Shown here: in pieces, positions 1-12,312 of the stretch | Layout: every line of letters starts with the position of its first letter | Numbering within the stretch: position 1 is the first letter of the stretch | The notes under the pieces: generated by a model | Seen by the model: only the letters and a program-made list of their open reading frames with translations | What the model was told of the DNA's origin: nothing | Database searches by the model: none | Program-made: the position numbers and the translations under genes | From: Tetradesmus obliquus | Lineage: Eukaryota > Chlorophyta > Chlorophyceae > Sphaeropleales > Scenedesmaceae | Assembly: GCA_030272155.1 (NCBI GenBank) | Contig: CP126192.1 | Span: forward strand, 5,986,501 to 6,050,500 | Reading direction: 5' to 3' | Length of the DNA: 64,000 bases

Positions 1-267
1 CACCATGGAGAGGCCCAAGTTGGGTTTTAACACAGGATTGAACCCTGAACTGCAAAGCCCTCTTTGCCAGCTGCACCCATGGCGGTGCCTTGTGCGGGAG
101 ATAAGGAGAACAACCATGCTTTGCCTCCAATCAACATGCTGCTCATGCAGCAGAATCAGCCAGTCGTTTGCCACAGTCATATTCACTTTTGTAGGTCTTA
201 GGCTTCAGGTTCAGAAGTAACAAGTGACTGTACCGCTCCACCTGCCGCCCTTGATCTTTTGCCTCAG
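1..267. other. Probable intron at window edge
   Basis: No coding exon could be supported here. The stretch ends in a good 3' splice site (TGCCTCAG at 260-267) that opens the first visible exon of the beta-propeller gene, so it is most likely the intron upstream of it. Upstream exons lie outside the window. Confidence 0.5.
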
Positions 268-2800
268 GCTGCCCCTGGCGCTACAACCTGTCTGTTCTGG
301 CCAGCAACACAAATGAGATCCTTGACACCCTCATTGAAAATAACGGTGCTGTGTGTGGCACTGGCACGCTGAGCATCATCCCTGAGGACAGCATTCCGAA
401 CAGGGCAGCTGGGTTTGTGGTACCACCCCCAGCACTGGACAGAGCGGGCCAGGTAAGCAGCAAGTTACAAGTTGCACGTCCTGTTACTTTACGGATCAGA
501 AGCAGGCGAGCCCGCTTTACCCTAAGATCGTCCGGGCGTACTATAAGTTGGTTGATGGGGACAACAATATGCCTGGTGTGGGCATTACTGGGCAGCAGCA
601 CAAACCAGCACACCCGCTGCTGTAGGGCGTGCATGGCTGTACTGCATGTGTAGCTTCTGCCGGCCTGCACAACGTGCTTTCTGTGGTAAAGAGAGAAGGG
701 TCGAGAGTGGTTAGTCGATCAGCGTTGCGCATTGCTGGGGCAGAACAAGTGGGAAGAGGTGTGGTGACTTCCCACCCTTGCTAGATTCAAGTACTCTGAT
801 GCCCCCTGATGCAGCGCACATAGCTTCCAGATCACTCCATGCTGCACCGGCCTGAAGCCTGTGCTTGTTTGTGCTTGCTCTTGTAGACTTTCTACATGAA
901 GTTTGCGCGCAACATCTTCAGAACAAAGGTGCGAAGTCCTGCTGCCGCCAGCCCAGCTTGTGTCCTAAGACAATACATGCGGATATGTAGAGGGCGTGGA
1001 GCCCAGGGGCGCCGCCCTACAAACACCCTCTCCAGCCTCAACTTACCTAGAAGCTGCACAGCGGCCTAAATAGCTACTCACTCATCTACTCAATCAATCT
1101 CTCACTACTGTCCTGCAAGGCGCCCCAAAGGGCCTATTATGCTGTCAAGTAGGCTAGGGAGCAGCTGTGTTGTGCTGCAACCAGCTGAGTTTCTCCGCAG
1201 GGTGTTATATGTTGGCAGCAGGAGCGGCTGCTGAGCGCTGTCACAGCAAAGTTATGTCACTGGCGCTCCTGCAAACTCACCTGAGTTGTGGTGGTTGCTG
1301 TATTACCGGCGGCAGCGTACGCCCGCTGCTGCGCAAATGCACGTCACAACGTATTTGTACTTCTGCTGCTTGCTGCTGCTGCTGCTGCTGCTGAACCGCG
1401 GCATCTGCATCTGCCTGCGGCTGCGCACTAATGCATGCCACAACTTCCACACACTGATTGGGTGTGCCTGCTGCTGCAGAACTGCGGCAACGAGTGGAGC
1501 ATTTGGGCTGGTGTGTTGCGGGGCACCGGCCTGCCTGCACCCGTAGTGCAAGACACAGGCGATGATGACCCCTGCTTGGATGCCGGCTGTGAGTGCGCAT
1601 TCGGCAAACACATGCTTGGGGTTTACAGCTCCTATGACGTGTGCTTAGGGTTCAGGGTTTTTGGTTTTGAGGATTAGCGTGCCTATCACAAACCCTGATT
1701 GATGCCGGCTGTGAGTGCATGTGCACTGCTGCCTTTGCTATACAGATGCTGAACGTTTGTTAGATTCATGACAAAATAATGGCGGCTTGGCGTGTGTCAC
1801 TTTTGGAGGGTTAAGGCTCTTTTGACGACCCCTGCTTGGATGCCGGCTGTAAGTGAATGTGCACTGCTGCATGTGGCTAACAGATGCTTGGGGTTTACAG
1901 CTCGCGTGGCATGTGCAAGAGGTGTAGGTTTAGGAGCGTTTGAGGACGTGACAAACCATGGTGTACTTGATGATGTTGCTGCTGCTGCTGCTTTGGCTTG
2001 TGGTGTGCAGGTGACAACACAGGCTCTGCACTGTGGGGCGGCTGGGGTGACTCAACAGGTGGGACAGCCAGCCAGCTGTTACAAGCAGCCAGTCCTGTTA
2101 CCATTGCAAAGCGTCTGCTTTGGGCAAGCCTGCTGCAGCCTGTGCCCCCTGCTGCGCGTGAAGTGTACATGAAGTAGAAAGAGACGAGCACGAGCCTGGT
2201 GCGGGCTTGTGAGTACTATCGTCGTTATTCATGCCTATCCTTTTACCAGCCAGATGTCCCTGGCTTTGTCAGCCCAGGTACTGCCATGCACTGGCCTGCA
2301 ACTTGTCAACAACCACAGATTTGCTGTCAAAGGAATGGAATGTTGAACCCCCTTGAGGCACACTTGCATGCTGTAGAATTGTCATGCACAATCCACTGCT
2401 GCGCGGGCTCTGCTCAACTGTTGCATGCTGCTGCTGCTTCTGCTGCTGCTGCTGCTGCTGTGCAGGCAGCATCACGCTGGGCCTGCACCCCCGCAACATC
2501 CTCAGGGCCGCCTCGCTGCTCTTTGTGAGCCACACGAAAGATGACCCGGCCACTCCCGCCATTGCCATCACTGCGAATGATGGAGCCAGCTGGACCACGC
2601 AGAGCTTCAATGTGAGGCGGTGCAGCAGCAACAGCAGCAGCAGCGCAGCTAGCTACAGCAACAGAGTGTACAGCGATTACGACAGCATCTTGAACAGGCA
2701 TGGACAACAAACAATGCCTTGACAGCATCAGCTGCAACGACCAGACCGGCAGATCCCACTTACCATTGTGGTCTGCGCACGCCACTGCTGCTGCTGCTAC

Positions 2801-2839
<39 letters not shown>

Positions 2840-3276
2840 AGGTCCCAAACTGGTTCCCCCGTTCCACTACCTCCCCTACCTTCTCATCAGATGGCAGGCG
2901 CCTCTTTGTAGCATACACAGCCCCAGGGACAGGCGCACCGGCTCGCATCCTGGCCAACAACAACCCTTTTGCAGCCGGCGCAGCTGGCGCAGTGTGGCGG
3001 CCGCTGCCTGCTGCTGGCCTGCCGCGAGATGTGCCTGTGCTGCGCATTCTTGCGCACCCGACCATTGCCAGGACGCTGTTTGTGGCTAACTGGCTGGGTG
3101 TGTATGTTACATTTGATGGTGGGCTGACCTTTTCAAGGCTGGGTGATGATACAGATGAGCCACTGCCGCTGGTGCAGGTTTCAGATCTGGCGATCATTCC
3201 GCGCGCAGCAGGGGGCTTTGTGTTGCGTGCTGGCACCCGCGGCAGGTCCGTGTTTGAGTATGACAGGGTGCTGTGA
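268..3276 (+). CDS. BNR-repeat / sortilin-like beta-propeller protein, 5' end missing
   Basis: Visible exons are 268-452, 887-928, 1480-1588, 2011-2058, 2466-2611 and 2842-3276; their phases join without a break and the last ends at TGA. The protein segment has repeated Asp-box/BNR-like turns: ITANDGASW in the 2466 exon, and SSDGRRLFVAY and YVTFDGGLTFSRL in the last one. It finishes with VSDL...LRAGTRGRSVFEY, a typical closing blade of BNR/VPS10-like propellers of the glycosyl-hydrolase-like type. Substrate and cellular location cannot be told, because the N-terminus with any signal peptide is outside the window. The Cys and Asn content of the middle exons would fit an extracellular protein. 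The 1480 exon end and the stop region are each repeated downstream (see repeats). Family assignment is by motif only; the exact function is not recognised. Confidence 0.75.
1565..1910. repeat. Three copies of an exon 3' end with its donor site
   Basis: The last bases of the 1480-1588 exon plus its donor (CTTGGATGCCGGCTgtgagt) recur at about 1692-1735 and 1826-1860. Copies one and three also share a following block, ATGCTTGGGGTTTACAGCTC, at 1612 and 1885. Only the first copy fits the reading phase into the next exon at 2011. Confidence 0.8.
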
Positions 3277-3500
3277 GGCCTTGGAGATGTTTGAATGTTT
3301 GAGTTTGGCAACGTCCTGCCAGGTCTTTTTGAATCTGCCAAGACCCTGTGGGGCCTGCGTTTGAGTAAGGCAGGGTCCTGTGAGGCCTTGAGAATGTTTG
3401 ACTGTACACGAACGTCTAATATTGGCAAGGTGCTGTGAGGCCTGTGTGAATTTGGCACGGTTCCGGTGGGCCTGTGTTTGAGTAAGACAGGGTGCTGTGC
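3254..3500. repeat. Repeats of the last exon's stop-codon region in the 3' flank
   Basis: The end of the beta-propeller exon (TTTGAGTATGACAGGGTGCTG then TGA) is echoed downstream as TTGAGTAAGGCAGGGTCCTG near 3361, GGCAAGGTGCTGTGAGGCC near 3423 and TTGAGTAAGACAGGGTGCTG near 3478. Each is followed by a related GTGAGGCC tail or a variant of it. The copies are imperfect and lie after the stop codon, probably in the 3' UTR. Confidence 0.75.
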
Positions 3501-5076
3501 GCCAAGAGCGCATGTGATTTACACGCCACACAGCACTGGCAGCGGCAGCACTGGCTCTTGCACGCTGCTTCAGTTCTGTGCAGACGTGTTGGCCCTGGCA
3601 GGCTCAAGATGCAGCAGTGTCTGGAATGTGGAATGTGGTTGCCAGCGACTGCTGTTGCAACGACGGCTGGTTTGACGCGGGCATCAGTGACTGTTGTTGG
3701 GCACATCGAATGCATACAGCCTCAGCAAACAGTAGCAGCAGGCAGCTCCGCCCTGCGCTCTGCTAGGCTGTGGTGCTGGGACATATGTGACTCTGGTGTG
3801 CTGACTCGCAACCTTCAAGATGTAGTTGTTGAAGTTCTCCTGGTCTGGCATGCATCTTCTGGGCGGGAACACAGCCTGGTGTTACAGTGCATGCCACACA
3901 CTGTATGTTGCTGTTTAATATTGATGACTGCTTGAAGCACGCAGCAAGGTAGACGCAACGCAACATGCTGCGCTGGTCAACTGAAACAAAAGAGCATCCG
4001 GAGCTGCCGTCTGGATGCAACTGATCTGGGTGCTTTCCAATATATGCAGTAATGCTACAGTTTGCTATGGTCCTACACACAATCATGGGGCTTGGATGCT
4101 GTGAGCGGGCACAATGTTGCACAGTTCTTTGCCTTTAATTGTGCCAGCAATAAGTGCTGTTTGTGGCAGCGCACGTATGAATGCAGTTCAGCTCGCAAGG
4201 TTTGTGGTTGCGCATGCGCTCCGTGCAGGGTGTGGTGCATAACTGCGCAGCAGAATCACTCTTACACCCCAATGCCCTGCCTACAAATGTTGAGTTGGTG
4301 GCAATGCGTGACAGAACAAGTTTACTTGATGTGAAACAATCACATGGTTGATTGCTGACACGAACTGGTGCACGTGTATGGGAGCTGCAGTGTCAACAGC
4401 AGGACCGATTTGAGCAAGTGTTGGTGATGCGTTCAGCTTGAGATGCATTCAACAGCATTACACATCAACCCATTATCCGCCACTCGCGCTGCAGGTGTTT
4501 TGCATAATCAACGGGGAGGGCTTACTGGTTACATATCTATAGCTCAAAAAGGCCATCAAAGTGTCTGCGGACCACAGTGCATGGTTGATGGCTGGGCGGG
4601 TTGCATAAGCCCTGGCGCTGTGCAAGGTTTGCGGGTGGTTGTGGGGGCAGGGCGCGATATCTCCCGCCATCTGCATGGCTGTGTCGATCGCCGCCACAAT
4701 GAGGAGGTGTGGGCCGACGTATTTTCAGCTCTAGCACGTGCAGTGTGATACGAACAGCAACGCCTGTGAGCATCATTGACGCTTGATATGGGTGCAGGCT
4801 CGCTGCTGCTTATCATCAATGTCAGTTATGGTGTGAAGTTTGCCACTTGTCCATCTGCGCAAGTCAGGCAACATGTTGAGCTTCCAACAGCAGTGCAACA
4901 TGCAGGTAACAGTGTACCGCAGCTGCCTGTGTTTTCCGCAGCATGCCATATGCTGTTGTGCGTGCAGCACGTGGTTGTGAGAGTTGCATCACAGCGAGGG
5001 TGCAGCACCAGCTAACGTTCTAACGATACCACAAATGTTACAACAATCGACTGCACACCGAAAACACTAATAAGGG
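3501..5076. other. Intergenic / 3' flanks, no gene seen
   Basis: Between the 3' end of the beta-propeller gene and the convergent 3' end of the NEK-IFT57 gene. The short open frames here have no recognisable domain, no consistent splice structure and no coding bias. I see nothing else supportable. Confidence 0.5.
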
Positions 5077-8000
5077 TCAACCCACTGCAGCTGCCCGATC
5101 CTTGGACTGCTGATCGCGCTGCCGCTGCCTGTCTGCCTGCTGCTGCTTGCACTTCACCAGCTGATGCGACAGCAGCCCAAGCCGCAGCTCCATCTGCTGC
5201 AGCTCATCCCGCAAGCTGCCAACAGCAGAGCGCTGCCGCTGCAGCAGCACAGAGCCCTGCAGCTGGTCGGTGCGCTCGGCTATCTGCTGCTGCACGTCCT
5301 CCATGCGGCTGCTGATCTGGTGCAGCTGCTGCTGCGCTGCCTGCACTGCATCCTCTAGGCCTTGTCGCTGCTGCACCACTGCCTCCAGCTGCTGCCGCGC
5401 CTGGCTGAATTGTCCTGCAATAGCACGCGACACAGTACAAGGGCATCTCAGATACGACATGCAGGTGCACTGCAGTCAGGTAAGCCTGCCCTTGGCCTGC
5501 AACATGGCCTGTTTCATGAAGAATTGTGCAGTGAAAGCTTGACACGCTGCAGCCTGCAGCCTCTCAGCATATATAATACCTCAAAAGGCATGATTATCCT
5601 GGTGACTATACAGTGCAGCAGTCCACTTCAAACTTCAGCCCGCTCACCTAGCGGCTCATCCATCTCCTGGTTCATGCGCTGCTCCACCTGCACCAGCCGC
5701 TGCATGTCTGCTGCAACGCGCTGCTGCACCCCAGGCAGAGCTGCGCCGCCCTGCAGCTGCTGCACCAGCGTGGCCAGCTGCTGCTGCAGCTGCCGCGTTG
5801 CCTGCCAGCGTGCTAGCCACTCCTGGTCCAGGCCTGCTGCTGCTGCTGCTGCCTGGCCAGGTGGTAAGTAAATGCGTGCTAGCTGCGGGGCAAGGCGCTC
5901 CGCATCAGCCTTCCATGCTAGTGGGTCCACCTGCCACAGGTTCATATGGGCCATACACAGCATGACACATGTAACACATGCAAGCTGGTCAAGCTGCGGG
6001 GCATCTACAAGATAAAGGGTGCTTCCTTGCTACTGCATGTTGACCAGCTGTGCGCATGGTCTCACCGGCTGCTACCACTGCAGTTCTGGCTGTTGTTGAT
6101 GCACAGCGCTGCACAAACACATGCAAACAGCATTGATGTGCACTGCATAGCGCAGATGGCAGGTCGTACCTGTGTTTTGATAACAGCAGTGTGGCCAGCA
6201 GCTGCTGGCTGTGCCTGCCTGCCTGGGCTGCCGTGCGGCCTCTCTTGCAGCTGGCCACCAATCATCCCTGCAAATCCAGCTTCATCCAAATCCTGCGAGC
6301 TGTCTGCTGCCGCAGCTGCAAGAGCTGCTGCTGTGGCTGCTATGTCTGCCTCATCCTCTGCATCATCCTGCTGCAGCTCCTCCTCACAAGGCGCTTCTTC
6401 CTGTGCTGTTCTGCTGCCAGGTTGCTTGCAGGCTAGCTGCAGCTGCCCCCACACAATGTCCGCCATGCCCTGCAGCAGCCAGCACACTGCCCTGCCGTGG
6501 CCCTGTGCAAGCTGCGCTGCTGGCACTGCATCCACTCCTTGCAGCCCCGTGCTCTGTGCTGCTCTGCGGGCCACCTCAGCAGCACGCAGGCAGTCTTTAC
6601 ACATCGGCAAGCGCCTCAGGCTGCTGCTGCTGCTGTTGCCATCTGCACTGCGTGGGGCTTTCAGCTCAGCTTCAAGCAACTGAGCAGCATCCAGCTTGTT
6701 GGCCAGCCTGGCTAGCCATGCACACACCTGGCAACAAGGGCGAAGCGCACAACATACCAAGCATTGTTAGGTGTGAGCATGCGACATAGGCTTGTGATGC
6801 ATGTGCTGCTTGCTTGGGCGCCCCACACACGCGCACCCTCCAGCAGGCTGCCTCAAATGCTGTGCTTTTGCACTTGACAGTGATACTCTGCCAATGCAAC
6901 CTACATGCTCAGGTACTCACCGCTACTGCGACACCCATCTGCTGCTGCTGTGCCCGCTCCTCTTGCAGCACTCCTGGCAGCGCCGCACTGCCTTTGCTGC
7001 TGCCAAACGCCGCCAGAGGCTGGGCAAAGAACAATGGGTGCAGCTGCTTGAGCAGAGCTGCTGCGCCAGTTGCCGCGCTGCTGCCACTGCCAGATCGATT
7101 TCTGCTGGGGCTTTTGCTGAGGCTGCTGCTGCTGCTGCTTCTGCTGCCGGTGCTGCTGGCTAGCACTTGCAGTGAGTGCAGCAGCTGCTCTGACAGTAGG
7201 CAAGCATCCTCTGGAGCCGCGTCCTGCACATGCAGCCGCAAATTTTGTGAGGCACGATATGGCAGCAACAAGAGCTGGCATGCCTAGTTTGCACGGGATG
7301 CATGTGAGCAACCCATCACCCAGCGAGAAAAGCTTCTGTAGAACAACACCTGATGCCCGCCTTGTCCCCAAGCTCACCTGCTTCTGCCTGGCAGACCCAC
7401 TCTGCTGCAGCTGCCGCTGTGGCTGCCCGGCTTGCTGCTGTGGCTGAGCCAGCTGCCCCGGCACAGCTGCCAGCTGCTGCAGCTGCTGCTGCACCAGCAG
7501 CACCTGCTGGTAGCACTGGTCGGCACTGGGCCGTGTGTTGGGGTCCTGTGCCAGCAGCTGCTGCACTGCCCCGCGCATTGCAGGGCTGAACCTGTCTGCT
7601 GGTAGTGGCTGGAAGTCGCCGCGCCCAATCTTCTGGAACACATCGTATAAGTTTGCGCCCTCCATCTGCACAGCGGCAAGCAGCAGTACAGCAGCATGTG
7701 CGACAAGATGCTGGCACAGCGCGTGGCTTGATTTGCAGCTGGACATGTGCTACGTGTCACCAATTGCATGCACCCCTCAGAATAGGTCCGAGGACGCGAG
7801 GCACACGCGCCCTGTGCTGTTATCTAGCAATTGTGTCACCAGGTGTGACCTGGCCTGCAGCCCTGACCTCGAAGGGCGACTTGAGCATGGCCAGCTCGTA
7901 CAACAGGCAGCCCATGCTCCACATGTCACTCTTGAAGTCGTACTTGACACCCTTGACCACCTCGGGGCTGCAAAGGAAAATCGCCGCAACATCAACACCA

Positions 8001-9609
8001 TCATCAGAGCAGCAATGCCTCACATCAGGGATAGCAAGCTCATCAAGTGCCCCTGCTTCATGCTCATGGTGGCATCTGGCGCTGGTGCTGCTCTGCTGTA
8101 AGTGTGCTGCCGCTACTGATGCCTCCTGCCAGCTGCGCTGCCGTTACACTAGCGGCGCATCTCACCTGCAGTAGTAGGGCGTGCCAACCTGCAAACACCA
8201 AGAAAGACAAGCGTCAGCCAACGTGTTAAACAACAACCGTGCATAGTGGCTGGCTGCACACAGCACACGAAAAGACATGCACAGCAACAATAACACCATC
8301 GAAGCACATCGGCAGCATCCACCTGCAGCTCACCTTGGTGGCCACATCAACTGTCTGTGGCCCCATCTTCCTGCCTAAGCCCAGGTCACCCAGCTTCAGC
8401 ACGCCCGCAGCACACACCTGCAGCCCCATGAAGCACGTCGTTGCCACCAGCCTGTTGGATAAAGCACGGCGTACATGCACATGCAAAAAGAGCCTGTTGG
8501 ACGCATGCTGTGCGCTGGTCGTGCAGTTCAGTTGGCTGCTGCTGCTACCGCTGCTGGTGCTGCTGCTTAGGCTAGGCTGAAGCAGTTGCAGCAGAACCTC
8601 GTGTTATCAGTGCTGCTCAGCCCCTGCTCACCAGCACGTTTGCTGGCTTGATGTCCCTGTGCAGGATGCGCGAGGCGTGCATGCCGCGCAGGCCGTCCAG
8701 GATCTGGCTGAAATAGAGCCATATCTCAGGCTCGTTGAAGCTGCGGCCCGCCTCGCCCATGCGCCTGATCAGGCGCTTGAGGTCTCCTGCAAGATACAGC
8801 CGGCAATGCGTATGCGCACGCTATCGGCACAGCTGCGTTGCTGCATGCCGACCAGCTTTGCATGGAGGCATCTGGTGGTCGCACTACTTCTGACCATGTG
8901 CTGCTGCTCCTGCTTCTTGTACCAGCACAAGCAGCTATGCCCCTTGACATACTCGCTGCTGGTACAAATTGATGCAGAACGCTGCTGCTGCTGTCCACAA
9001 CCCCAGCGTGCACGCACCGCCTGGGGCCCACTCCGTGATGATGACCAGCTGGTCGCCATCCACAAAAGCATCAAACATGGTGATGATGTTTGGGTGGCTG
9101 AGCTGCTGCAGCAGGTGCACTTCCTTGATGCAGCGCTCCCGCTTCTTGGGCGGCATGTCTGCAATCTCAACGCTGCATACACACCGTTTGCAGCAGCATC
9201 AAGCAGGCAGGCAGACCACTGCTATTGCGGGCTGGGCGTACCACGGTGGTGATGTAGTGCATCAGAGTAGTGTGTGTAAATGTTCTGGCGCTATACACAT
9301 GTGATACGCATGACTGACCCAGGCAGCACGCTAGGTTACGCCACTTGCAGGAACACAGCTCTACAAGGCTGATTTCAACCACGCGTCACACGCCATGTAC
9401 ATATGCTAGTAGCAAGCAACGGCTCACCGTTTGATTGCCACCACTTGCCCATCAGACTTCCTGCGTCCTTTATAGACAACAGCATAGCCGCCCTTGCCTA
9501 TTGCCTGCTCTACATCATAGTCAGCAAGGCCGCCAGTGACTATTGGGACTGTGCCATCCTTTCTGCTAGCCTGCTGCTGGTTAGACTGATGTTCTGATTC
9601 GTGAGCCAT
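5077..9609 (-). CDS. NIMA-related kinase (NEK6/7-like) fused in frame to IFT57
   Basis: Exons (minus strand): 9609-9428, 9172-9018, 8786-8632, 8417-8334, 8188-8166, 7967-7868, 7665-7378, 7223-6921, 6727-6170, 5930-5648, 5414-5077. All phases close, giving 822 aa. Residues 30-290 are a complete kinase: glycine loop GKGGYAVVY, AIK lysine 60, HRDIKPAN 154-161, DLG 175-177, VGTPYY, SPEVVKG and DMWSMGCLLYE. The DLG and the C-lobe wording match NEK6/7. From about residue 330 the protein matches IFT57, an IFT-B subunit: an N-terminal calponin-homology-like part (CAWLARLANKL, GHGRAVCWLLQG), then VDPLAWKADAERLAPQL, then coiled coils ending QQMELRLGLLSHQLVK. No ATG or stop separates the halves: exons 7665-7378, 7223-6921 and 6727-6170 join in phase 0. 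The start is the first ATG in frame ahead of the glycine loop. The alternative is two adjacent genes with an unseen IFT57 first exon. Confidence 0.8.
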
Positions 9610-9888
9610 GCTGCTTTTTGACAATCAGCAGCTGCCACTGTGCGCTCACAGCGCTCATGCAGCTGCCAGCACTGCACAAAGCAGCAGGACACCAAGCTGC
9701 ACTGTGTTGCAGACCATCCGAGGCAGTCTGTGCTATCAACCTATTAGAAAAGGGTAGCAAACGGTATGACAGCCCACAGCCAAGTTCTTTCGTGTTCTGG
9801 GAGCTGGGTGGAGAACCCTGCAGAGATGGAGGGAAGAGACCTTGGCGTGGTGATGTGGCACGACTGGCTGGTGCTCAGTCTTGCAGGG
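9610..9888. other. Promoter side of the NEK-IFT57 gene
   Basis: Sequence upstream of the kinase ATG at 9609, between two divergently transcribed genes (NEK-IFT57 on minus, pheophytinase on plus). No coding exon is supported. No clear minus-strand TATA box was seen. Confidence 0.4.
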
Positions 9889-9896
9889 TATAAAAG
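9889..9896 (+). promoter_or_regulatory. TATA-box-like TATAAAAG
   Basis: A good TATA match on the plus strand, upstream of pheophytinase. It lies about 390 bp before the proposed ATG, so it would be a second, distal promoter or a decoy relative to the one at 10050. Confidence 0.35.
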
Positions 9897-10049
9897 GAAT
9901 ACAGTGAACATAAACCGTTCGGCCCGACATCTGCAACCTCTGCCTCGGCTGTCATCGTAGTTTCAAGTTCATCGCAGGGGTTAGTCATGGTGCGTGGTCA
10001 CGATCTTCTTATGCAGGGACTCGAAAGTCCCCCATGTATTGTTTTTTGG

Positions 10050-10057
10050 TATAAAAG
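10050..10057 (+). promoter_or_regulatory. TATA box, likely for pheophytinase
   Basis: TATAAAAG about 230 bp upstream of the proposed pheophytinase start at 10279. With transcription starting about 30 bp downstream it would leave a 5' UTR near 200 nt. It resembles the element at 9889, 161 bp upstream. Confidence 0.45.
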
Positions 10058-10278
10058 TTGGGTTGTAGCGAAGCAACTGGTGGTGAAGAAGCCTGGCGCT
10101 CCGAGTTTAAGCAAGCAAAGCAGTGAAAGGACGACTTGCTATTCTGTGATTGTAATATAATTACAGCAGTTTTTTACACGTGTTCAGCCATGATCTTGCG
10201 GGGTCGGCCTGGACTTGCAGCACAGCAGCACCGTGGGTGGGTTGGTGTGGCTGTGCTGTTTCACCTGCCTTGAGAGCC

Positions 10279-12265
10279 ATGCAGCTTCTCAATGTGCTTG
10301 CATTGAGAAAACATGCTGTTATGTCTCATATGTGCAGCTTGTATGGCGGATTCATGATGTTACTCACCTGACTTTGCTGCTGCTGCAGCAGGTGCTCACA
10401 TGACAAGCCAGCTGTGCTTGTTGGCCAGCCAGCAACAGCAAGGAGGCAAAGAATAGTTGCTCGTTCGAACACAGCGTCTGAGCCTACCAGCACACAGCAG
10501 CCTGTACAACCCAGCAGCAGTGAAAGGATCAACCCTGGAGTAACCACGTTTGATGATGACCTGCAGCACCAGCTGGAGTTTTGTGAGTTATGCTTGCGCC
10601 AAGCGTTTGTTACACCACAAGCAGAATTTGCCACAGGTAGCATAGCACACAGCAGCGGCGCGTGCTGCCTCATGCAATGCAGTCCTTAGCTTTGCAGCCC
10701 ACGCCAAGCAGTCAGCATGCAGTACAGATCCGAGTGTTGCCGGTGCACTTGAGTATTTGTTTTTCTCCGCAATTGCACTGCACGCACGCAGCCCATCACT
10801 CACAGCTTGCTGCCTGCCTTGCAGATGACTGGAAATGGGGCAGCAAAATCAGCTACGTCCGCGCTGGCCGCACAGGGCCGCCGCTGCTGCTGGTGCATGG
10901 CTTTGGTGTGGGGGCCTACCACTTTGACAGAAATATACCAGAGCTAGCACGCAACCACAAGGTGCGCAGCAGCAGCAGCAGCAGCAGCAGGGGTGCAGTG
11001 ATGGCAGTGCCTGACAGCAATGGTGTAGCCCAGCTGTGCTACAGCAGTTATGCAGGAAGGGACGGCGCCCTGCAGAAGTCTAGTGCATGCACCCTGCAGC
11101 TGCATAAAACCGGTGCCCTGCATGTGCTTCTTGTCCGCACTAGCAGCAGCCGCCTTTATACCTGAAATCATCGCTCATTCAAAGCTTGCCCATGAGAGCA
11201 GCAGCTGTGGGCTTGGTTTACAGCTACTTCACATCCTGACAAACCAACATCGTTTCTGAGGGCCTAGTGTTGCTCAGAACATGCTATGCCATTGTCATCC
11301 TTATCGCATGATGTGCCACCCTGTCTTTAGAGGTGTATGGCGCTCGCCAACATGCCGCTGCTGCTACTGCTGCTGCTGCCTGCTGCTGTTTGGGCAGGTG
11401 TACGCCATAGACCTGTTGGGGCAGGGCCAGAGCTGGCCCACGCAGGTGCAGTGCCAGGCCAGCGGCCCGCTCTGCTACAGCGCTGACACCTGGACGGAGC
11501 AGCTCTTTCACTTCATAGAGGAGAAGATCCGGCAGCCGGTGTACATTGCCGGCAACAGCCTAGGTGAGGCTCCTCTTTCTGTGTTTTCATGCACGTCTGC
11601 GCTGGCAGCAGCAGCAGTTAGACAGCACATCAGCTCACATAGTAACGGCCAGCACAGAAGCTCCTTCATCTATGTCAAATACTCATCACCTCACATGCTG
11701 CCACAGACCGCAGACAAGCCAACCCCCCACGCTGTGTGCTGACATGACACTGTTGCTGCTGGCGGCATTGCTCTTGCCACGATGCAGGCGGCTTTCTTGC
11801 GTGCAACCTTGCAGCCAAGCACCCCGATGCAGTCAAGGGCCTGGTGCTGCTGAATGCGACACCTTTTTGGAGCAGCAGGCCGCCAGCAGGGCAGGAGGGG
11901 CTGCTGTGGAAGCTGCTGCCCTCAACAGTGCCGGTGCCCAAGGTGCGGTGCGGTCATGTGTCAGCTTAGGCTAGTTAGCTGCAAGGTTGGGTGTCTGAGG
12001 CGTCTCCTGGCAGGTTAGGTGCTGCTGGCGGTGGGTTGGGTGGAAGCTGCTGCCATCGACAGTACCAGTGCCCAAGGTGTGGTGCGGCGCTGCTTCTAGC
12101 TCAAGTTCAGCCAAGCTGTCAGGCGCAAGCATACTGCTACAACTTCTGTAGTACCAATGTTATTGGGTGGTGCGACTGGCGGATTGTCCTGTGCCTGTCG
12201 TTGCAGACAGCGAGCGTGGACGCCTGCTCTTGTTGGTTGGAGTAACGGCCTGCTGCCGTGGTTGA

Positions 12266-12312
<47 letters not shown>

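Noticed and set aside
1640-1670. Telomere-like TTAGGGTTCAGGGTTTTT
   Set aside because: Only one imperfect unit inside a gene; not a telomeric or interstitial array.
6901-7746. Kinase reading straight through to a stop at 6901
   Set aside because: It passes two good splice sites (donor at 7377, acceptor at 7224) and reads the IFT57 exon in the wrong frame.
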